Shown here in pieces: positions 34,962 to 43,900 of a DNA stretch of 64,000 nucleotides. Position 1 is the stretch's first letter, and each line of letters opens with the position of its first letter. The DNA comes from FEN-1219 sp039933105 (GTDB lineage Bacteria; Pseudomonadota; Gammaproteobacteria; Steroidobacterales; Rariloculaceae). Position numbers and translations under genes: made by a program. Below the pieces are notes generated by a model. It was not told the origin of the DNA and did no database searches. It saw nothing but the letters and a program-made list of their open reading frames with translations. The stretch is taken from contig JBDTOT010000010.1 of assembly GCA_039933105.1 (NCBI GenBank), forward strand, positions 53,176 through 117,175. Direction: 5' to 3'.

Positions 34962-36566
34962 TCACTCGCCGCCGCGAACGCTCACGAGCTGCGCCTCGCG
35001 CAGATCGAGCTCGCGCTCGATGCGGCGGCGTGCTTCGTCGCTGATCTCGCCGCCGCGATAAAGCTCGTTGACGCGCTGGCGCTCCGCTTCGATTAGCTCG
35101 AATTCAATTCTGTCGTGAAGCTCTTGCGCGGTGCGGTGGGCTTCGTTGTCTGCGCTGCGGTGCGCGACGCGCCCCAAGCGTTCCTCGTAGGCACTGCGCA
35201 AGCGCGCGAGCACGGCGCCGTCGAAACCTCGTTCGCGTTCGATCTCGTCGAGCCGTGCGAGCGATGCTTCGATCGCACGGCGGCGCACGGTGAACTCCGC
35301 GACCCGGTCGGCCGTGTGCTCGCGCGCTCCCGCGTTAGCGAGGCCGAGCCAACGGATCACGGTCGGTAGCATGAGCCCCTGTCCCACCAGGGTCACTAGG
35401 ATTACCACGAACGTGAGGAACAGAATCATGTCGCGCTCGGGGAAAGGCATGCCCGAAGTCGTCGCGAACGGAATCGCGAGCGCAGCCGCGAGCGAGACGA
35501 TGCCGCGCACGCCCGTGAACGCGAGCACGAACGGGTGCTGCCACGGCGGCGGCGGGTCACGGCGCGCGAGCGTAGGGCTCAGCCAGCGGGGCAAGTACAC
35601 GCCGGGAAACACCCAAACGAAGCGCGCCAGGATGATCGCACCGCACACGACGAGCCCCGACACCGCGAGCTCGCGCCACGAGTGCGCATGTAAGCCGTCC
35701 GCGAGTGCACGCGCCTGCAATCCGGTGACGAGGAACACCAGACCTTCCAGCCAGTAGATGTAGAGGTCCCAGAAGAAGATCCCCTGCAGGCGCGTCGCCG
35801 CGCTGATCAGCTTCGAACCGTTCCAGCTGATGTAGAGCCCCGCGGCGACCGTCGCGAGCACGCCGGAGCCGCCGAGCCACTCGGGCGGCCAATACGTGGC
35901 ATACGGCGTGAGCAGCGCCAGCGTGATCTCGATCCTTGGATCGCCGACGAAGCGCCGCAGGCGCAGCATCGTCCAGCCGACCGCCATGCCCCAGAGGATC
36001 TCGCCGACCACGATCGCGCCGAACGTGCCGATGGCCTCACCCGCCGAGAACACACCAAACATCACGGCGCCGACAGCGAACCTATAAAGAACGAGCGCCG
36101 TCGCGTCGTTCGCGAGTCCCTCACCCTCGAGCACGACCAGCAGCCGGCGCGGCAGGCCCATGCGCCGAGCGATCGACAACGGCGCGACGGCGTCGGGGGG
36201 CGACACGATCGCGCCGACCACGAACGCGATAGGCCACGGAAAGCGCAGCAGCCAGTGCGTCGCTGCCGCCGCCGCGAGCGTGGTGAACACGACCGCGCCG
36301 ACCGCGAGCAGCGCGATCGGCCGTAAATTGAAGTGGAACTCGCGCCAACTCACTGCGACCGCGGACGAGTAGATGAACGGCGGCAGCACGACGAGCAGAA
36401 CGAGTTCCGGCGCGAGTTGCACTGCCGGCAGCCCGGGAATCAGCGCAAGGATGACGCCCGCGATCACGAGCAGGATTGCGGCGGGCACGTTCAACCGGCC
36501 CGCCGCGAAAGCGACGACGGCGACCACCGCGAGAAGGGCAACAGTGAGCTCGATCGTGTAGACCAT
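34962..36566 (-). CDS. Na+/H+ antiporter, CPA1 family
   Basis: A 534-residue cation/proton antiporter with about 12 membrane helices in the first 400 residues. The CPA1 ion-binding segments are GAIVSPPDAVAPLSIARRMGLPRR and EGEGLANDATALVLY, with the Asp and the ND pair that carry ions, and GVRGIVSLAAALAIP. The C-terminal cytoplasmic tail (about 405-534) is charged and probably helical (REHTADRVAEFTVRRRAIE onwards). Expected role: pH and sodium homeostasis at the inner membrane. Sits 20 bases after the radical SAM gene, in line with rluE. Confidence 0.88.
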   Translation of the reverse strand: MVYTIELTVALLAVVAVVAFAAGRLNVPAAILLVIAGVILALIPGLPAVQLAPELVLLVVLPPFIYSSAVAVSWREFHFNLRPIALLAVGAVVFTTLAAAAATHWLLRFPWPIAFVVGAIVSPPDAVAPLSIARRMGLPRRLLVVLEGEGLANDATALVLYRFAVGAVMFGVFSAGEAIGTFGAIVVGEILWGMAVGWTMLRLRRFVGDPRIEITLALLTPYATYWPPEWLGGSGVLATVAAGLYISWNGSKLISAATRLQGIFFWDLYIYWLEGLVFLVTGLQARALADGLHAHSWRELAVSGLVVCGAIILARFVWVFPGVYLPRWLSPTLARRDPPPPWQHPFVLAFTGVRGIVSLAAALAIPFATTSGMPFPERDMILFLTFVVILVTLVGQGLMLPTVIRWLGLANAGAREHTADRVAEFTVRRRAIEASLARLDEIERERGFDGAVLARLRSAYEERLGRVAHRSADNEAHRTAQELHDRIEFELIEAERQRVNELYRGGEISDEARRRIERELDLREAQLVSVRGGE

Positions 36567-36586
36567 GGGCGGCTAGAGTGCGCTGC

Positions 36587-38539
36587 TCACTGCGTGAGCG
36601 CGCGTGCGATCAGATCCGGCGGTACCTGCGTCGCCGGAACGACGGGCGTGCCGCGGCGCGCGCGCCGCTGTGAGCGCCCGCGACCGCCGCGCCGCGGTTG
36701 CGGCTCGAACCAGCTGCGCACGTCGGCGTCGAGCCCGGCGCCCTGCATATAGTTATAGAGTGCCTTGTTCAGGCCGATGCCGAGAAAGTCGTGGTCGGCG
36801 CCGACGGGATCGTCGAACGCGAGATCGTTGTGCGCAAACGTGATGTGCGGCGGCGGCTTCAGCGTGATGCCATACCGCTCGGGATGCAGACCGATTGGCG
36901 AGTGCGCCGTCGCGCTGAAGCGATGCCAGAAGGCGGACTGGATGCAACCCGCTTCGAACAGTTGCCGCACGCGTTCGAGAGCGTCGACGGTTTCCTGCAC
37001 GGTCTCGCTCGGGAAGCCGTACATCAAATAAGCGTGGACCATGATACCGGCGTCAGTGAACGCGCGCGTCACACGTGCGACCTGCGCCACGGTTACGCCC
37101 TTCTGCATGAGCTTCAGCAGCCGGTCGGATGCGACCTCGAGCCCGCCGCTGATCGCGATGCAGCCGGATTCGGCAAGCAACTGGCAGAGCTCGGGCGTGA
37201 ACGTCTTCTCGAACCTGATGTTGCCCCACCACGTGATGCTGAGCCGCTCGGCAGCGAGCCGTTTCGCGAGCGCGCGTAGCGCCGCGGGCGGCGCAGCCTC
37301 GTCGACGAGATGAAAACCCGTCTGCCCCGTCTCGGCGATCAGCGACTTGATGCGGTGCAGCACGACGTCGGCTTCCGGTCGATCGTAGCGGCCGATGTAG
37401 TCGAGCGACACGTCGCAGAAGCTGCACTTCTTCCAGTAGCAGCCATGCGCAATAGTGATTTTGTTCCAGCGGCCGTCGGACCACAGACGGTGCATCGGAT
37501 TCAGCATCTCGAGCACCGATACGTAATCGTTCAACGGTAGGCCGGCGTACGTCGGCGTGCCGGAATCCTTCTGCGGGAAGTCGTGCTGCGTGAGATCGTT
37601 CTCGAGTATCACGGCGCCGCCGCGGCGCACGAACGTACGGACGAGCGGGGCGTCGCGATCCTGCAGACGCGCGAGCAGGTTCAGGAGCGGCCGCTCGCCG
37701 TCGTCTAGCGTCACGTAATCGAAGTAGTCGAACACGCGCGGCTCGCTTAAGCCCCGCAGTTCCGTATTCACCCAGCCGCCGCCGAGCACGAGCTCCGTCG
37801 TCGGCGATTGTGCGCGGATGGTGCGCGCGATCCGGAACGCGCCGTACACGTTGCCCGGGAACGGCGTCGACATGCCCACGACGTCGGGCTGGTGTGTGGC
37901 CACGAGCTCGCGCGTGATCTCGTCCAGCGCTTCGTCGACGAGGGTGGGCTCGGCGTCGAGCGCCTCTTGCAGCGGGTCGAACGTGGGAGCGCTGGCCGCG
38001 AGCCGCTCGGCGTAGCGTGCGAGCGAAAAGCGCGTGTCTATACCGTCGCGCCACACGTCAGCGAGATCGTCTACATAAAGGCTCGCGAGATAGCGCGCCT
38101 GTTCGGTGGTGCCGAGCACGCCGAAGGCCCAGGCCAGATGCTCCTCGCCGCCCTCCGAGAGCGGAGAGAATCGCGGGCCCTCGGGCAAGAACGTGCGGCC
38201 GACGATCCGCAGCGCGAGATTCGGATCGCGGCCCTGCAAGAACCGAATCGTGGGCTCCACGGTCGCGGCGTAACGCGCCGCGTTCGTGAGGAAGTGTGCG
38301 ATCGATGGTGGCATTTCCTCGCCGCGCGCCTTGCGTGCGCGTCGCGTAAGTTCTGCGGCCATTCGCTGCACGAGCGGCGCACTGAACAGCCTCAAGAACA
38401 GCAGCAGGGACGCATCGGCCTGACGGACGTCGAGCTCGAGATCCGCGCCATGCGCGCGCAGAAAACCCGTCAAATACGCCGTCGCAGGGTACGGCGTGTT
38501 CAGCTGAGTCATCGGCGGAGTCAGCAGCAGGACGCGCAT
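36587..38539 (-). CDS. B12-binding-domain radical SAM protein, atypical Cys motif
   Basis: A 650-residue protein. The N-terminal part (about 1-300) has the start MRVLLLTPPMTQ and a Rossmann-like segment GMSTPFPGNVYGAFRIAR, as in cobalamin-binding domains of class B radical SAM enzymes. The radical SAM core begins near 360 with HGCYWKKCSFCD: Cys367, Cys372 and Cys375, a CX4CX2C spacing instead of the usual CX3CX2C. Later segments (GGLEVASDRLLKLMQKG, YLMYGFPSETVQETVDAL) are typical of the core. C-terminal tail is Arg-rich. A methyltransferase or ring-forming reaction is possible but unassigned. The rest of the operon does not reveal a substrate. Confidence 0.85.
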   Translation of the reverse strand: MRVLLLTPPMTQLNTPYPATAYLTGFLRAHGADLELDVRQADASLLLFLRLFSAPLVQRMAAELTRRARKARGEEMPPSIAHFLTNAARYAATVEPTIRFLQGRDPNLALRIVGRTFLPEGPRFSPLSEGGEEHLAWAFGVLGTTEQARYLASLYVDDLADVWRDGIDTRFSLARYAERLAASAPTFDPLQEALDAEPTLVDEALDEITRELVATHQPDVVGMSTPFPGNVYGAFRIARTIRAQSPTTELVLGGGWVNTELRGLSEPRVFDYFDYVTLDDGERPLLNLLARLQDRDAPLVRTFVRRGGAVILENDLTQHDFPQKDSGTPTYAGLPLNDYVSVLEMLNPMHRLWSDGRWNKITIAHGCYWKKCSFCDVSLDYIGRYDRPEADVVLHRIKSLIAETGQTGFHLVDEAAPPAALRALAKRLAAERLSITWWGNIRFEKTFTPELCQLLAESGCIAISGGLEVASDRLLKLMQKGVTVAQVARVTRAFTDAGIMVHAYLMYGFPSETVQETVDALERVRQLFEAGCIQSAFWHRFSATAHSPIGLHPERYGITLKPPPHITFAHNDLAFDDPVGADHDFLGIGLNKALYNYMQGAGLDADVRSWFEPQPRRGGRGRSQRRARRGTPVVPATQVPPDLIARALTQ

Positions 38540-38550
38540 CGGCTACACGT

Positions 38551-39705
38551 TCAAAAGATCTTTGGCCAGAATTTCCGGTACGCGGCGTCCGCTTGCCAGC
38601 GGTCGTTCACGCTGTCGTGAAACACGTCGCCGCGTTTGGGTGCTCGCGGTTTCGCGCCGAGGTTGAACGGCGGTCTCGACCATGGCGTGTGGAACGACTG
38701 GCCGAAGCGGGCGGGGTCGAGCGGCCCGGACGGCGCTTTGACGAACCGCACGCCGGCGCCGGCCAGCTTCAGTGTCATCCAATCGAGCGCCAGGTTGGAC
38801 AACCCGGACTCCGTGAGCGGATAACCTCCGCCGACGTCGGCGTGCGCGCCGACGAACCACACCTGCTCGACGCGCGCGTCTTTGTCCCAACGCGTCACCG
38901 GGAAATCTCGCCGCTGCTCGTCGAGCGCCATCGCGTGAAAGCCGAGCTCCACGGCGCGCGGCAGCTTCGTGTCGACGAAGCTGAAGAAGTCGTTGCGCGA
39001 ACCCTTGACGTAGTTCGGGATGCCCATCGAACCGACTGTGTCCCATACCGCGACGGACTTGATTGGCACGCGCGGAATCAGATCGCCCCTGCGCAGTGCC
39101 GCGCGCGCGACCGCCTCGCCGGCGAGGCCCATGATCGCGTTCAATAGCGACGAAAGCTTCTCGTCGCCCTTGAACACGAGGCCTTTGCACTTTAGCCACG
39201 CGGCAAAGCCGCGCAAATAAGCTGCGGATTTGTTGTTCGGATCGTACTTGCTCGCATCGAGCAATCCGACCGCCGAGATCATGCCGGCCAACGCGCGTGC
39301 CGTGTACGCGCCGCGGCTGAAGCCCACGATGTGGATCGCATCGCCGGCTTCGTATGCGCGCGAAATGAACGTGTAGCCGCGGACGATGCGCGCGATGACC
39401 CCGGCGCCGAACACGCCGCCGAGCACCTTCATGACCGGGTTATTCGTGTCGCCGACGCCGTGGATGTACTTCGCCGCCTGCACGAGCGTTCCGGCAGCGT
39501 CGCGATACATGAGCTCTGTCTCGTTCTGCAGTGCCTGCGTGCCGGCCTCTCGACCTCGAAGATTCTCGAACAGCTTCACGACGTTCGTGTCGCCGTCTCG
39601 TAGGGATGTGTCTTTTTGCGCGGCGCCGTCGATGTCAGTAGTGGTGACCTCGTCGCTCGGGCCATTCCAAGTGCCATCGGCGCAGAAAACGATTTGTTTG
39701 GGCAT
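38551..39705 (-). CDS. DUF2235 alpha/beta-hydrolase-like protein
   Basis: A 384-residue protein of the DUF2235 (T6SS phospholipase effector Tle1-like) family. The N-terminus IVFCADGTWNG is the family's first strand, and the nucleophile elbow is GFSRGAYTARALAG (GxSxG). Downstream, WFVGAHADVGGGYPL contains the conserved Asp and His pair. Some DUF2235 proteins are type VI lipases, but many stand alone and no T6SS gene lies in this window. No signal peptide. Upstream of the radical SAM gene with an 11-base gap, so possibly co-transcribed. Confidence 0.85.
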   Translation of the reverse strand: MPKQIVFCADGTWNGPSDEVTTTDIDGAAQKDTSLRDGDTNVVKLFENLRGREAGTQALQNETELMYRDAAGTLVQAAKYIHGVGDTNNPVMKVLGGVFGAGVIARIVRGYTFISRAYEAGDAIHIVGFSRGAYTARALAGMISAVGLLDASKYDPNNKSAAYLRGFAAWLKCKGLVFKGDEKLSSLLNAIMGLAGEAVARAALRRGDLIPRVPIKSVAVWDTVGSMGIPNYVKGSRNDFFSFVDTKLPRAVELGFHAMALDEQRRDFPVTRWDKDARVEQVWFVGAHADVGGGYPLTESGLSNLALDWMTLKLAGAGVRFVKAPSGPLDPARFGQSFHTPWSRPPFNLGAKPRAPKRGDVFHDSVNDRWQADAAYRKFWPKIF

Positions 39706-39846
39706 TGGGGCGTCCTCCTTGCTTGTCGCATGCTACTACTTGTGCTGCGGCCAGAGCATCGCGCCGCCATTGCAAAGGGCGGCATTTCGCAACACTATCG
39801 CGCTACGGGCGCATCGCCCACACAACAAGAAAAAGGAGATCTGCAC

Positions 39847-40332
39847 ATGAGACCGCTTCGATTTCTCGCCCTCGTCGCAGTCGTGACCGCAGGTTGCCAG
39901 CAAGCTCAGGCCCCCGATCCGCGAGTCGCCGGCGTGGCCGATCGGTTGGCCATCGATCAGCTCGTGGCGGGCGATTACCCGCGCGCGCTCGACGCGCACA
40001 ACTGGGACGCGTACGTGGCGACCTTCACGGACGACGGCGAACTCGTGCTTGGCGAGAATCACACGAAGGGTCACGACGCCATGAAGGGCTTCTTGGGCGG
40101 CTTGCCGGCCGACCCGAAGGTGATCCATGTGATCTCGAACCTGTCGTACGACATCAAGGGCGATACCGCGACGGGCGGTGCGTACTGGCAGGACATCGGC
40201 GTCGGCGACGCGCATGGCGTGCTCGCGGCCGGGCACTACGTCGACGGGCTGCGCAAGGTCAACGGCGTGTGGAAGTTCACGAAACGCGAGATCGTGGTGC
40301 AGGCGGGCGAAGCCCCGCCGCCGCAAAAGTAA
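39847..40332 (+). CDS. NTF2/SnoaL-like lipoprotein
   Basis: A 161-residue protein with a lipoprotein signal ending in TAGC (Cys near residue 17), so it is probably an envelope lipoprotein. The mature domain is SnoaL-like: DRLAIDQLVAGDYPRALDAHNWDAYVATFTDDGELVL, then HVISNLSYDI and the terminal strand WKFTKREIVV. The ATG at 39847 follows a strong AAGGAGAT. This is a second SnoaL-like protein in the window, apart from the one at 26312-26887; they are not closely alike. Function unknown. Confidence 0.75.
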   Translation: MRPLRFLALVAVVTAGCQQAQAPDPRVAGVADRLAIDQLVAGDYPRALDAHNWDAYVATFTDDGELVLGENHTKGHDAMKGFLGGLPADPKVIHVISNLSYDIKGDTATGGAYWQDIGVGDAHGVLAAGHYVDGLRKVNGVWKFTKREIVVQAGEAPPPQK

Positions 40333-40341
40333 TGCCGGGTG

Positions 40342-40365
40342 GCGCGGCCGCCTGTGCGGCTGCGC
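40342..40365 (+). terminator. GC-rich hairpin after the NTF2-like lipoprotein
   Basis: GCGCGGCCGC - CTGT - GCGGCTGCGC can form a 10-bp stem (one G-U pair) 10 bases after the stop. Only a weak T-rich tract follows (TCCTTCCTGC), so this is a possible terminator only. Confidence 0.35.
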
Positions 40366-40390
40366 TCCTTCCTGCTAGTCTTTGGCCAGC

Positions 40391-40723
40391 ATGACGGTTA
40401 GCGTCGCAAAGAAGTTCGAGTCGTTTGCAGCCGCGCTGCGCACCCGCCGCGTGCGGCCCGCGTTGCTCGTGCTGTTCGGCTGGTTGCTGCTCGCGCAGAC
40501 GGCGCTCGCGGTTCACGCGGTCGATCACGCCAAAGTCGAGAACGGCGTGCCGTGCGCGCTGTGCATGGCCGGCGACCATCTTGCCGGCACTCCGGCGACA
40601 TCCATCCATCACATTCCCCCGCCGACGCCGGAAGCCGTTGCTTCGACCGTCAGCGGTTCTATCGCCGTCGCGTTCCGCGCGGCCTATCGTTCGCGAGCAC
40701 CGCCAGCCCACCTCCCGTCCTGA
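40391..40723 (+). CDS. Small membrane/exported protein with CxxC-His motif (DUF2946-like)
   Basis: A protein of about 110 residues. One hydrophobic helix (PALLVLFGWLLLAQTALAVHA) is followed by AVDHAKVENGVPCALCMAGDHL, a Cys-x-x-Cys with nearby His and Asp residues, then a His/Pro segment (SIHHIPPPTPEA). This resembles DUF2946-type proteins, which often sit near copper or zinc genes. Its place directly upstream of a metal uptake operon supports a metal-related role, but the role is not known. Start ATG at 40391 has no clear ribosome-binding site; a TTG at 40382 is an alternative. Confidence 0.6.
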   Translation: MTVSVAKKFESFAAALRTRRVRPALLVLFGWLLLAQTALAVHAVDHAKVENGVPCALCMAGDHLAGTPATSIHHIPPPTPEAVASTVSGSIAVAFRAAYRSRAPPAHLPS

Positions 40724-40792
40724 TGACGAGCCTGCAGGCCCAATAACGACCAGGGCGCCTGCGTTACCGTTTTTTTGAAGGAAGGAGGAATC

Positions 40793-41980
40793 ATGCGATT
40801 CCGAAATTGCGCGGCGTGGTCCGCGCCGCTACTCGTTGCGTGCTGCGCTGCAGCGCACGCACAGCAGGTCACGGGCAATGCGTTCAACCCCGCGATCAGT
40901 CTGATTCTGAACGGCCACTACGCACATTACTCCCGCGATCCCGCCGACTGGGCGCTCACGGGTTTCCTGCTCGACTCGGAAGCCGGGTTGCCGACCGAAG
41001 GGTTGTCGCTCGACGAAACCGAACTCGCGATCAGCGCGAACATCGACGACAAGTACTACGGCTTCGTGGCGGCCTCGATCGACCAGACGGGCAACGACAC
41101 GTCGCTCGATCTCGAGGAGGGTTACATCGAGACGCTCGCATTGCCGAAGGGGCTCAAGATCAAGGCGGGCCGTTTTCTCTCGGACGTGGGCTATCTGAAT
41201 CCGATCCACTCGCACGCGTGGGACTTCGACGACGCGCCGCTCGCGTACACCGCGATGTTGAACGGCGCCTACAAAGACACGGGCGTGCAGGTGAAGTGGG
41301 TTGCGCCGACCAAGTTGTTCATGGAGCTCGGATCCGAGCTGCTGCGTGGCGACGCGTTTCCGGCCGCGGGCGCCGCGCACGGCGGCGTTGGCGCGTCGAC
41401 GCTGTTCGTGCACATTGGCGGCGACGTCGGCAGCACGGGTAGCTGGCGTGCCGGCCTGTCGCGACTGTCGGCCGACGCGAGCGAGCGCCCGTCCGTGTTC
41501 ACGCTCGGCACAGCCGAGTTCACCGGCAATAGCGACCTCACGATCGCCGATTTCGTCTGGAAGTGGGCGAAGAACGGCAATCCGCGCGATCGTTATTACA
41601 CCGTGCAAGCCGAGTACCTGCACCGCAAGGAGTCCGGCACCCTTGCGGTCACGACGACGACGGCGACGAACTCCGGGTCGTACGACGGCACTCAGAGTGG
41701 CTACTACGTGCAGGGCGTGTATCAGTTCCAGCCGCGTTGGCGCGCCGGCATTCGCTACGACAGTCTCGCGGCCAGCAACAACGTGAGCGTAGCGGGCCCG
41801 GATCCGCTTCTCGTCACGCACGACCCGAGCCGCATCAGCGTCATGAGCGATTTCTCGAACAGCGAGTTCAGCCGGCTGCGGTTGCAGTTCAACCGTGACC
41901 ACTCGCAGCCCGAAGTCGATAACCAGATCGTCTTCCAGTATTTGATGAGCCTGGGCGCGCACGGCGCGCACCGGTTCTAG
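40793..41980 (+). CDS. Outer-membrane beta-barrel protein of the metal uptake operon
   Basis: A 395-residue protein with a signal peptide (MRFRNCAAWSAPLLVACCAAAHA) and a beta-barrel pattern, ending in a C-terminal Phe (GAHGAHRF). Segments: LDETELAISANIDDKYYGFVAASI, LKIKAGRFLSDVGYLNPIHSHAWDF, and VQGVYQFQPRWRAGIRYDSL. It is preceded by a very strong GGAAGGAGG. Its place 11 bases before a ZnuA-like gene suggests that it passes a metal, most likely zinc, through the outer membrane (inference). It is not a TonB-dependent receptor by size or plug domain. Confidence 0.78.
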   Translation: MRFRNCAAWSAPLLVACCAAAHAQQVTGNAFNPAISLILNGHYAHYSRDPADWALTGFLLDSEAGLPTEGLSLDETELAISANIDDKYYGFVAASIDQTGNDTSLDLEEGYIETLALPKGLKIKAGRFLSDVGYLNPIHSHAWDFDDAPLAYTAMLNGAYKDTGVQVKWVAPTKLFMELGSELLRGDAFPAAGAAHGGVGASTLFVHIGGDVGSTGSWRAGLSRLSADASERPSVFTLGTAEFTGNSDLTIADFVWKWAKNGNPRDRYYTVQAEYLHRKESGTLAVTTTTATNSGSYDGTQSGYYVQGVYQFQPRWRAGIRYDSLAASNNVSVAGPDPLLVTHDPSRISVMSDFSNSEFSRLRLQFNRDHSQPEVDNQIVFQYLMSLGAHGAHRF

Positions 41981-41991
41981 AGGAACCCAAC

Positions 41992-42900
41992 ATGAAAGCG
42001 CTTTCTATTCTCACCGTTGCTCTGTTCGCGATGTTGGCCGCGCCCACGCCCGCGCACGCCGCAGTCGAGGTTCTTGCTTGCGAGCCCGAATGGGCCGCGC
42101 TCGCGACCGAGATCGGCGGCACTCTCGTCGCCGCGGAATCGGCGACCACGCCGCAGCAGGACCCCCACTATATTCAGGCGCGGCCGAGCCTGATCGCGAA
42201 GATGCGCCGCGCGGCGCTCGTGATCTGCACGGGCGCCGACCTCGAGGTCGGCTGGCTCCCGCTGTTGCTGCGCCAGGCCGGCAATGCGGCCGTGCAGCCG
42301 GGGCAGCCCGGCAATCTGAACGCGGCGGACTACGTCGAGCTGCTCGACAAGCCGAGCAGCGTGGACCGCTCGCTTGGCGACGTGCATCCATACGGCAATC
42401 CGCACATCCAGACCGACCCGCGCAACATCGGCAAGGTGGCCGCAGCACTCAGCGAGCGGCTTGCGATGCTCGACCGCGCGAATGCGGCGACGTACAAGCA
42501 GCGCTACGAAGATTTCGCGAAGCGTTGGCAGGCCGCAGTCGAGCGCTGGACAGCCGCGGTCGCGCCGTTGAAGGGCAAAGAGATCGTGACGCATCACAAA
42601 GGCTGGGCGTATCTCGAGAACTGGGCTGGACTCGTTGAAGTCGGCAATCTCGAGCCGAAACCCGGTTTGCCGCCGAGCGCTGCGCATCTCGCGGAATTGC
42701 TGGATCAGCTGAAGGGCAAGCAGGTGGCGCTCATCGTCCGCTCGACGTACGAGGACGCGAAGGCATCCGAGTGGCTCGGGACGCGCACGCAAATACCGTA
42801 CGTGGTCTTGCCGCACACGGTGGGCAGTGTGCCCGGCGCCAATGACCTGTTTGGCATGTTCGACGCAATGGTGAAGGCTCTGTTGGAGGTCAAGCGGTGA
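41992..42900 (+). CDS. ZnuA-like metal-binding periplasmic protein
   Basis: Cluster 9 (ZnuA/TroA-type) solute-binding protein, 302 residues, with a signal peptide ending AHA. Likely metal ligands lie in HYIQARPSLIAK (His), GDVHPYGNPH (two His) and VTHHKGWAYLENWAG (two His), as in zinc-binding members. A long acidic His-rich loop is missing. The last bases overlap the permease start (GTGA). Zinc is the most likely substrate, manganese less so, because the protein has HxH-type ligands in the usual ZnuA positions; this is inference from motif position only. Confidence 0.85.
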   Translation: MKALSILTVALFAMLAAPTPAHAAVEVLACEPEWAALATEIGGTLVAAESATTPQQDPHYIQARPSLIAKMRRAALVICTGADLEVGWLPLLLRQAGNAAVQPGQPGNLNAADYVELLDKPSSVDRSLGDVHPYGNPHIQTDPRNIGKVAAALSERLAMLDRANAATYKQRYEDFAKRWQAAVERWTAAVAPLKGKEIVTHHKGWAYLENWAGLVEVGNLEPKPGLPPSAAHLAELLDQLKGKQVALIVRSTYEDAKASEWLGTRTQIPYVVLPHTVGSVPGANDLFGMFDAMVKALLEVKR

Positions 42901-43676
42901 GTTTCGACACTACGGCGCTGACGATCATCGGTCCAGGCCTCGTGGCCGGCGTGCTCGTGCTCGCCACGCATGTGCCGCTCGGCCGCGAGGTGTTGAAGCG
43001 CGGCATCATCTTCATCGACCTCGCGGTCGCGCAGATGGCGGGCTTGGGCGTGATCGCCGCCGGCACGTTCGGTCTCGACGCGCACGGCATCGCGGCGCAG
43101 GCCGCTGCGTTCGCCGCGGCGCTCGCCGGCGGTCTGCTGCTGTCGTGGACGGACAAGCGCTTCGGCAAGACGCAAGAAGCCATCATCGGCGTGTCGTTCG
43201 TGCTCGCGGCCACGGGCGGTTTGCTGCTGCTCGCGAACGATCCGCACGGCGGAGAGGAGCTGCGCGACTTGCTCGTCGGCCAGATCCTGTTCGCCGACGT
43301 GCACACGCTGACGCCAGCTGCCGTGCTCGCTGCCGTGGTGCTCGTGAGCTGGCGCATCGTGATGCGCACGTTCGGCCGCGCCGGGTTCTATCTATTGTTC
43401 GCCGTCAGCGTGACCGCTTCCGTGCAGCTCGTGGGCGTTTACCTCGTGTTCGCGAGCCTCATGGTGCCCGCGCTCGCGACACGCTCGCTGAACGCCTATG
43501 CCCTCGCGGCGGGTTACGCGATCGGCTTCACGGGGTACCTCGCGGGCCTCCTGCTCTCGGCCGTATACGACCTGCCGACCGGCGCGATCATCGTGTGGAC
43601 GTTGACGCTGGCCGGACTCGCGGCCGTGCCCCTGCTCGCGCGTTGGCGCGCTGCGGCGCCGCCGGTCGGAACGTGA
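42897..43676 (+). CDS. ZnuB-like ABC transporter permease
   Basis: A 259-residue integral membrane protein of the ABC-3 family (ZnuB/MntB), with about eight hydrophobic helices. The family segments GIIFIDLAVAQMAGLGVIAAG and LVFASLMVPALATRSL are present. Start GTG at 42897 overlaps the znuA-like stop. No ATPase (ZnuC) gene lies in the operon or elsewhere in the window, so the nucleotide-binding subunit must come from another locus. The operon ends with this gene. Confidence 0.82.
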   Translation: MSFDTTALTIIGPGLVAGVLVLATHVPLGREVLKRGIIFIDLAVAQMAGLGVIAAGTFGLDAHGIAAQAAAFAAALAGGLLLSWTDKRFGKTQEAIIGVSFVLAATGGLLLLANDPHGGEELRDLLVGQILFADVHTLTPAAVLAAVVLVSWRIVMRTFGRAGFYLLFAVSVTASVQLVGVYLVFASLMVPALATRSLNAYALAAGYAIGFTGYLAGLLLSAVYDLPTGAIIVWTLTLAGLAAVPLLARWRAAAPPVGT

Positions 43677-43820
43677 AAGTGCGCGCGCGGTAAGGGGTTA
43701 AGTCATCCTTAACGTGGTTGTCTCGCCACCAGTGTGGTTACGCCCACCGTCCCGCGGGCCGGGAACGTTGGTTTCGGCGCCCTGGCGACACTTCTTAAGG
43801 AGCCGGCACGACGCACGCCG

Positions 43821-43850
43821 TTGACCGCTCTCTAAGGGGACTCATAGTAT
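43821..43850 (+). promoter_or_regulatory. Sigma70-like promoter of the exported GFWDG protein gene
   Basis: TTGACC (43821-43826) and TAGTAT (43845-43850), 18-bp spacer, 50 bases before the ATG at 43901, whose ribosome-binding site is GAGGGGGA. The gap 43677-43900 also holds a short inverted repeat at 43697-43713. Confidence 0.5.
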
Positions 43851-43900
43851 GGCGCGGCTGCGGCCGGTGGTGTCGCTCGATACTGTGAGGGGGAAATTTA

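Noticed and set aside
40333..40792. Zur box before the metal uptake genes
   Set aside because: I searched for a GTTATA-type or TAACATTA-type palindrome and found only a poor TAACG/CGTTA pair.
43697..43713. Inverted repeat GTTAAG-TCATC-CTTAAC in the gap after the permease gene
   Set aside because: Only six bases per arm and no T-tract; could be an operator, but no second copy or known motif supports it.
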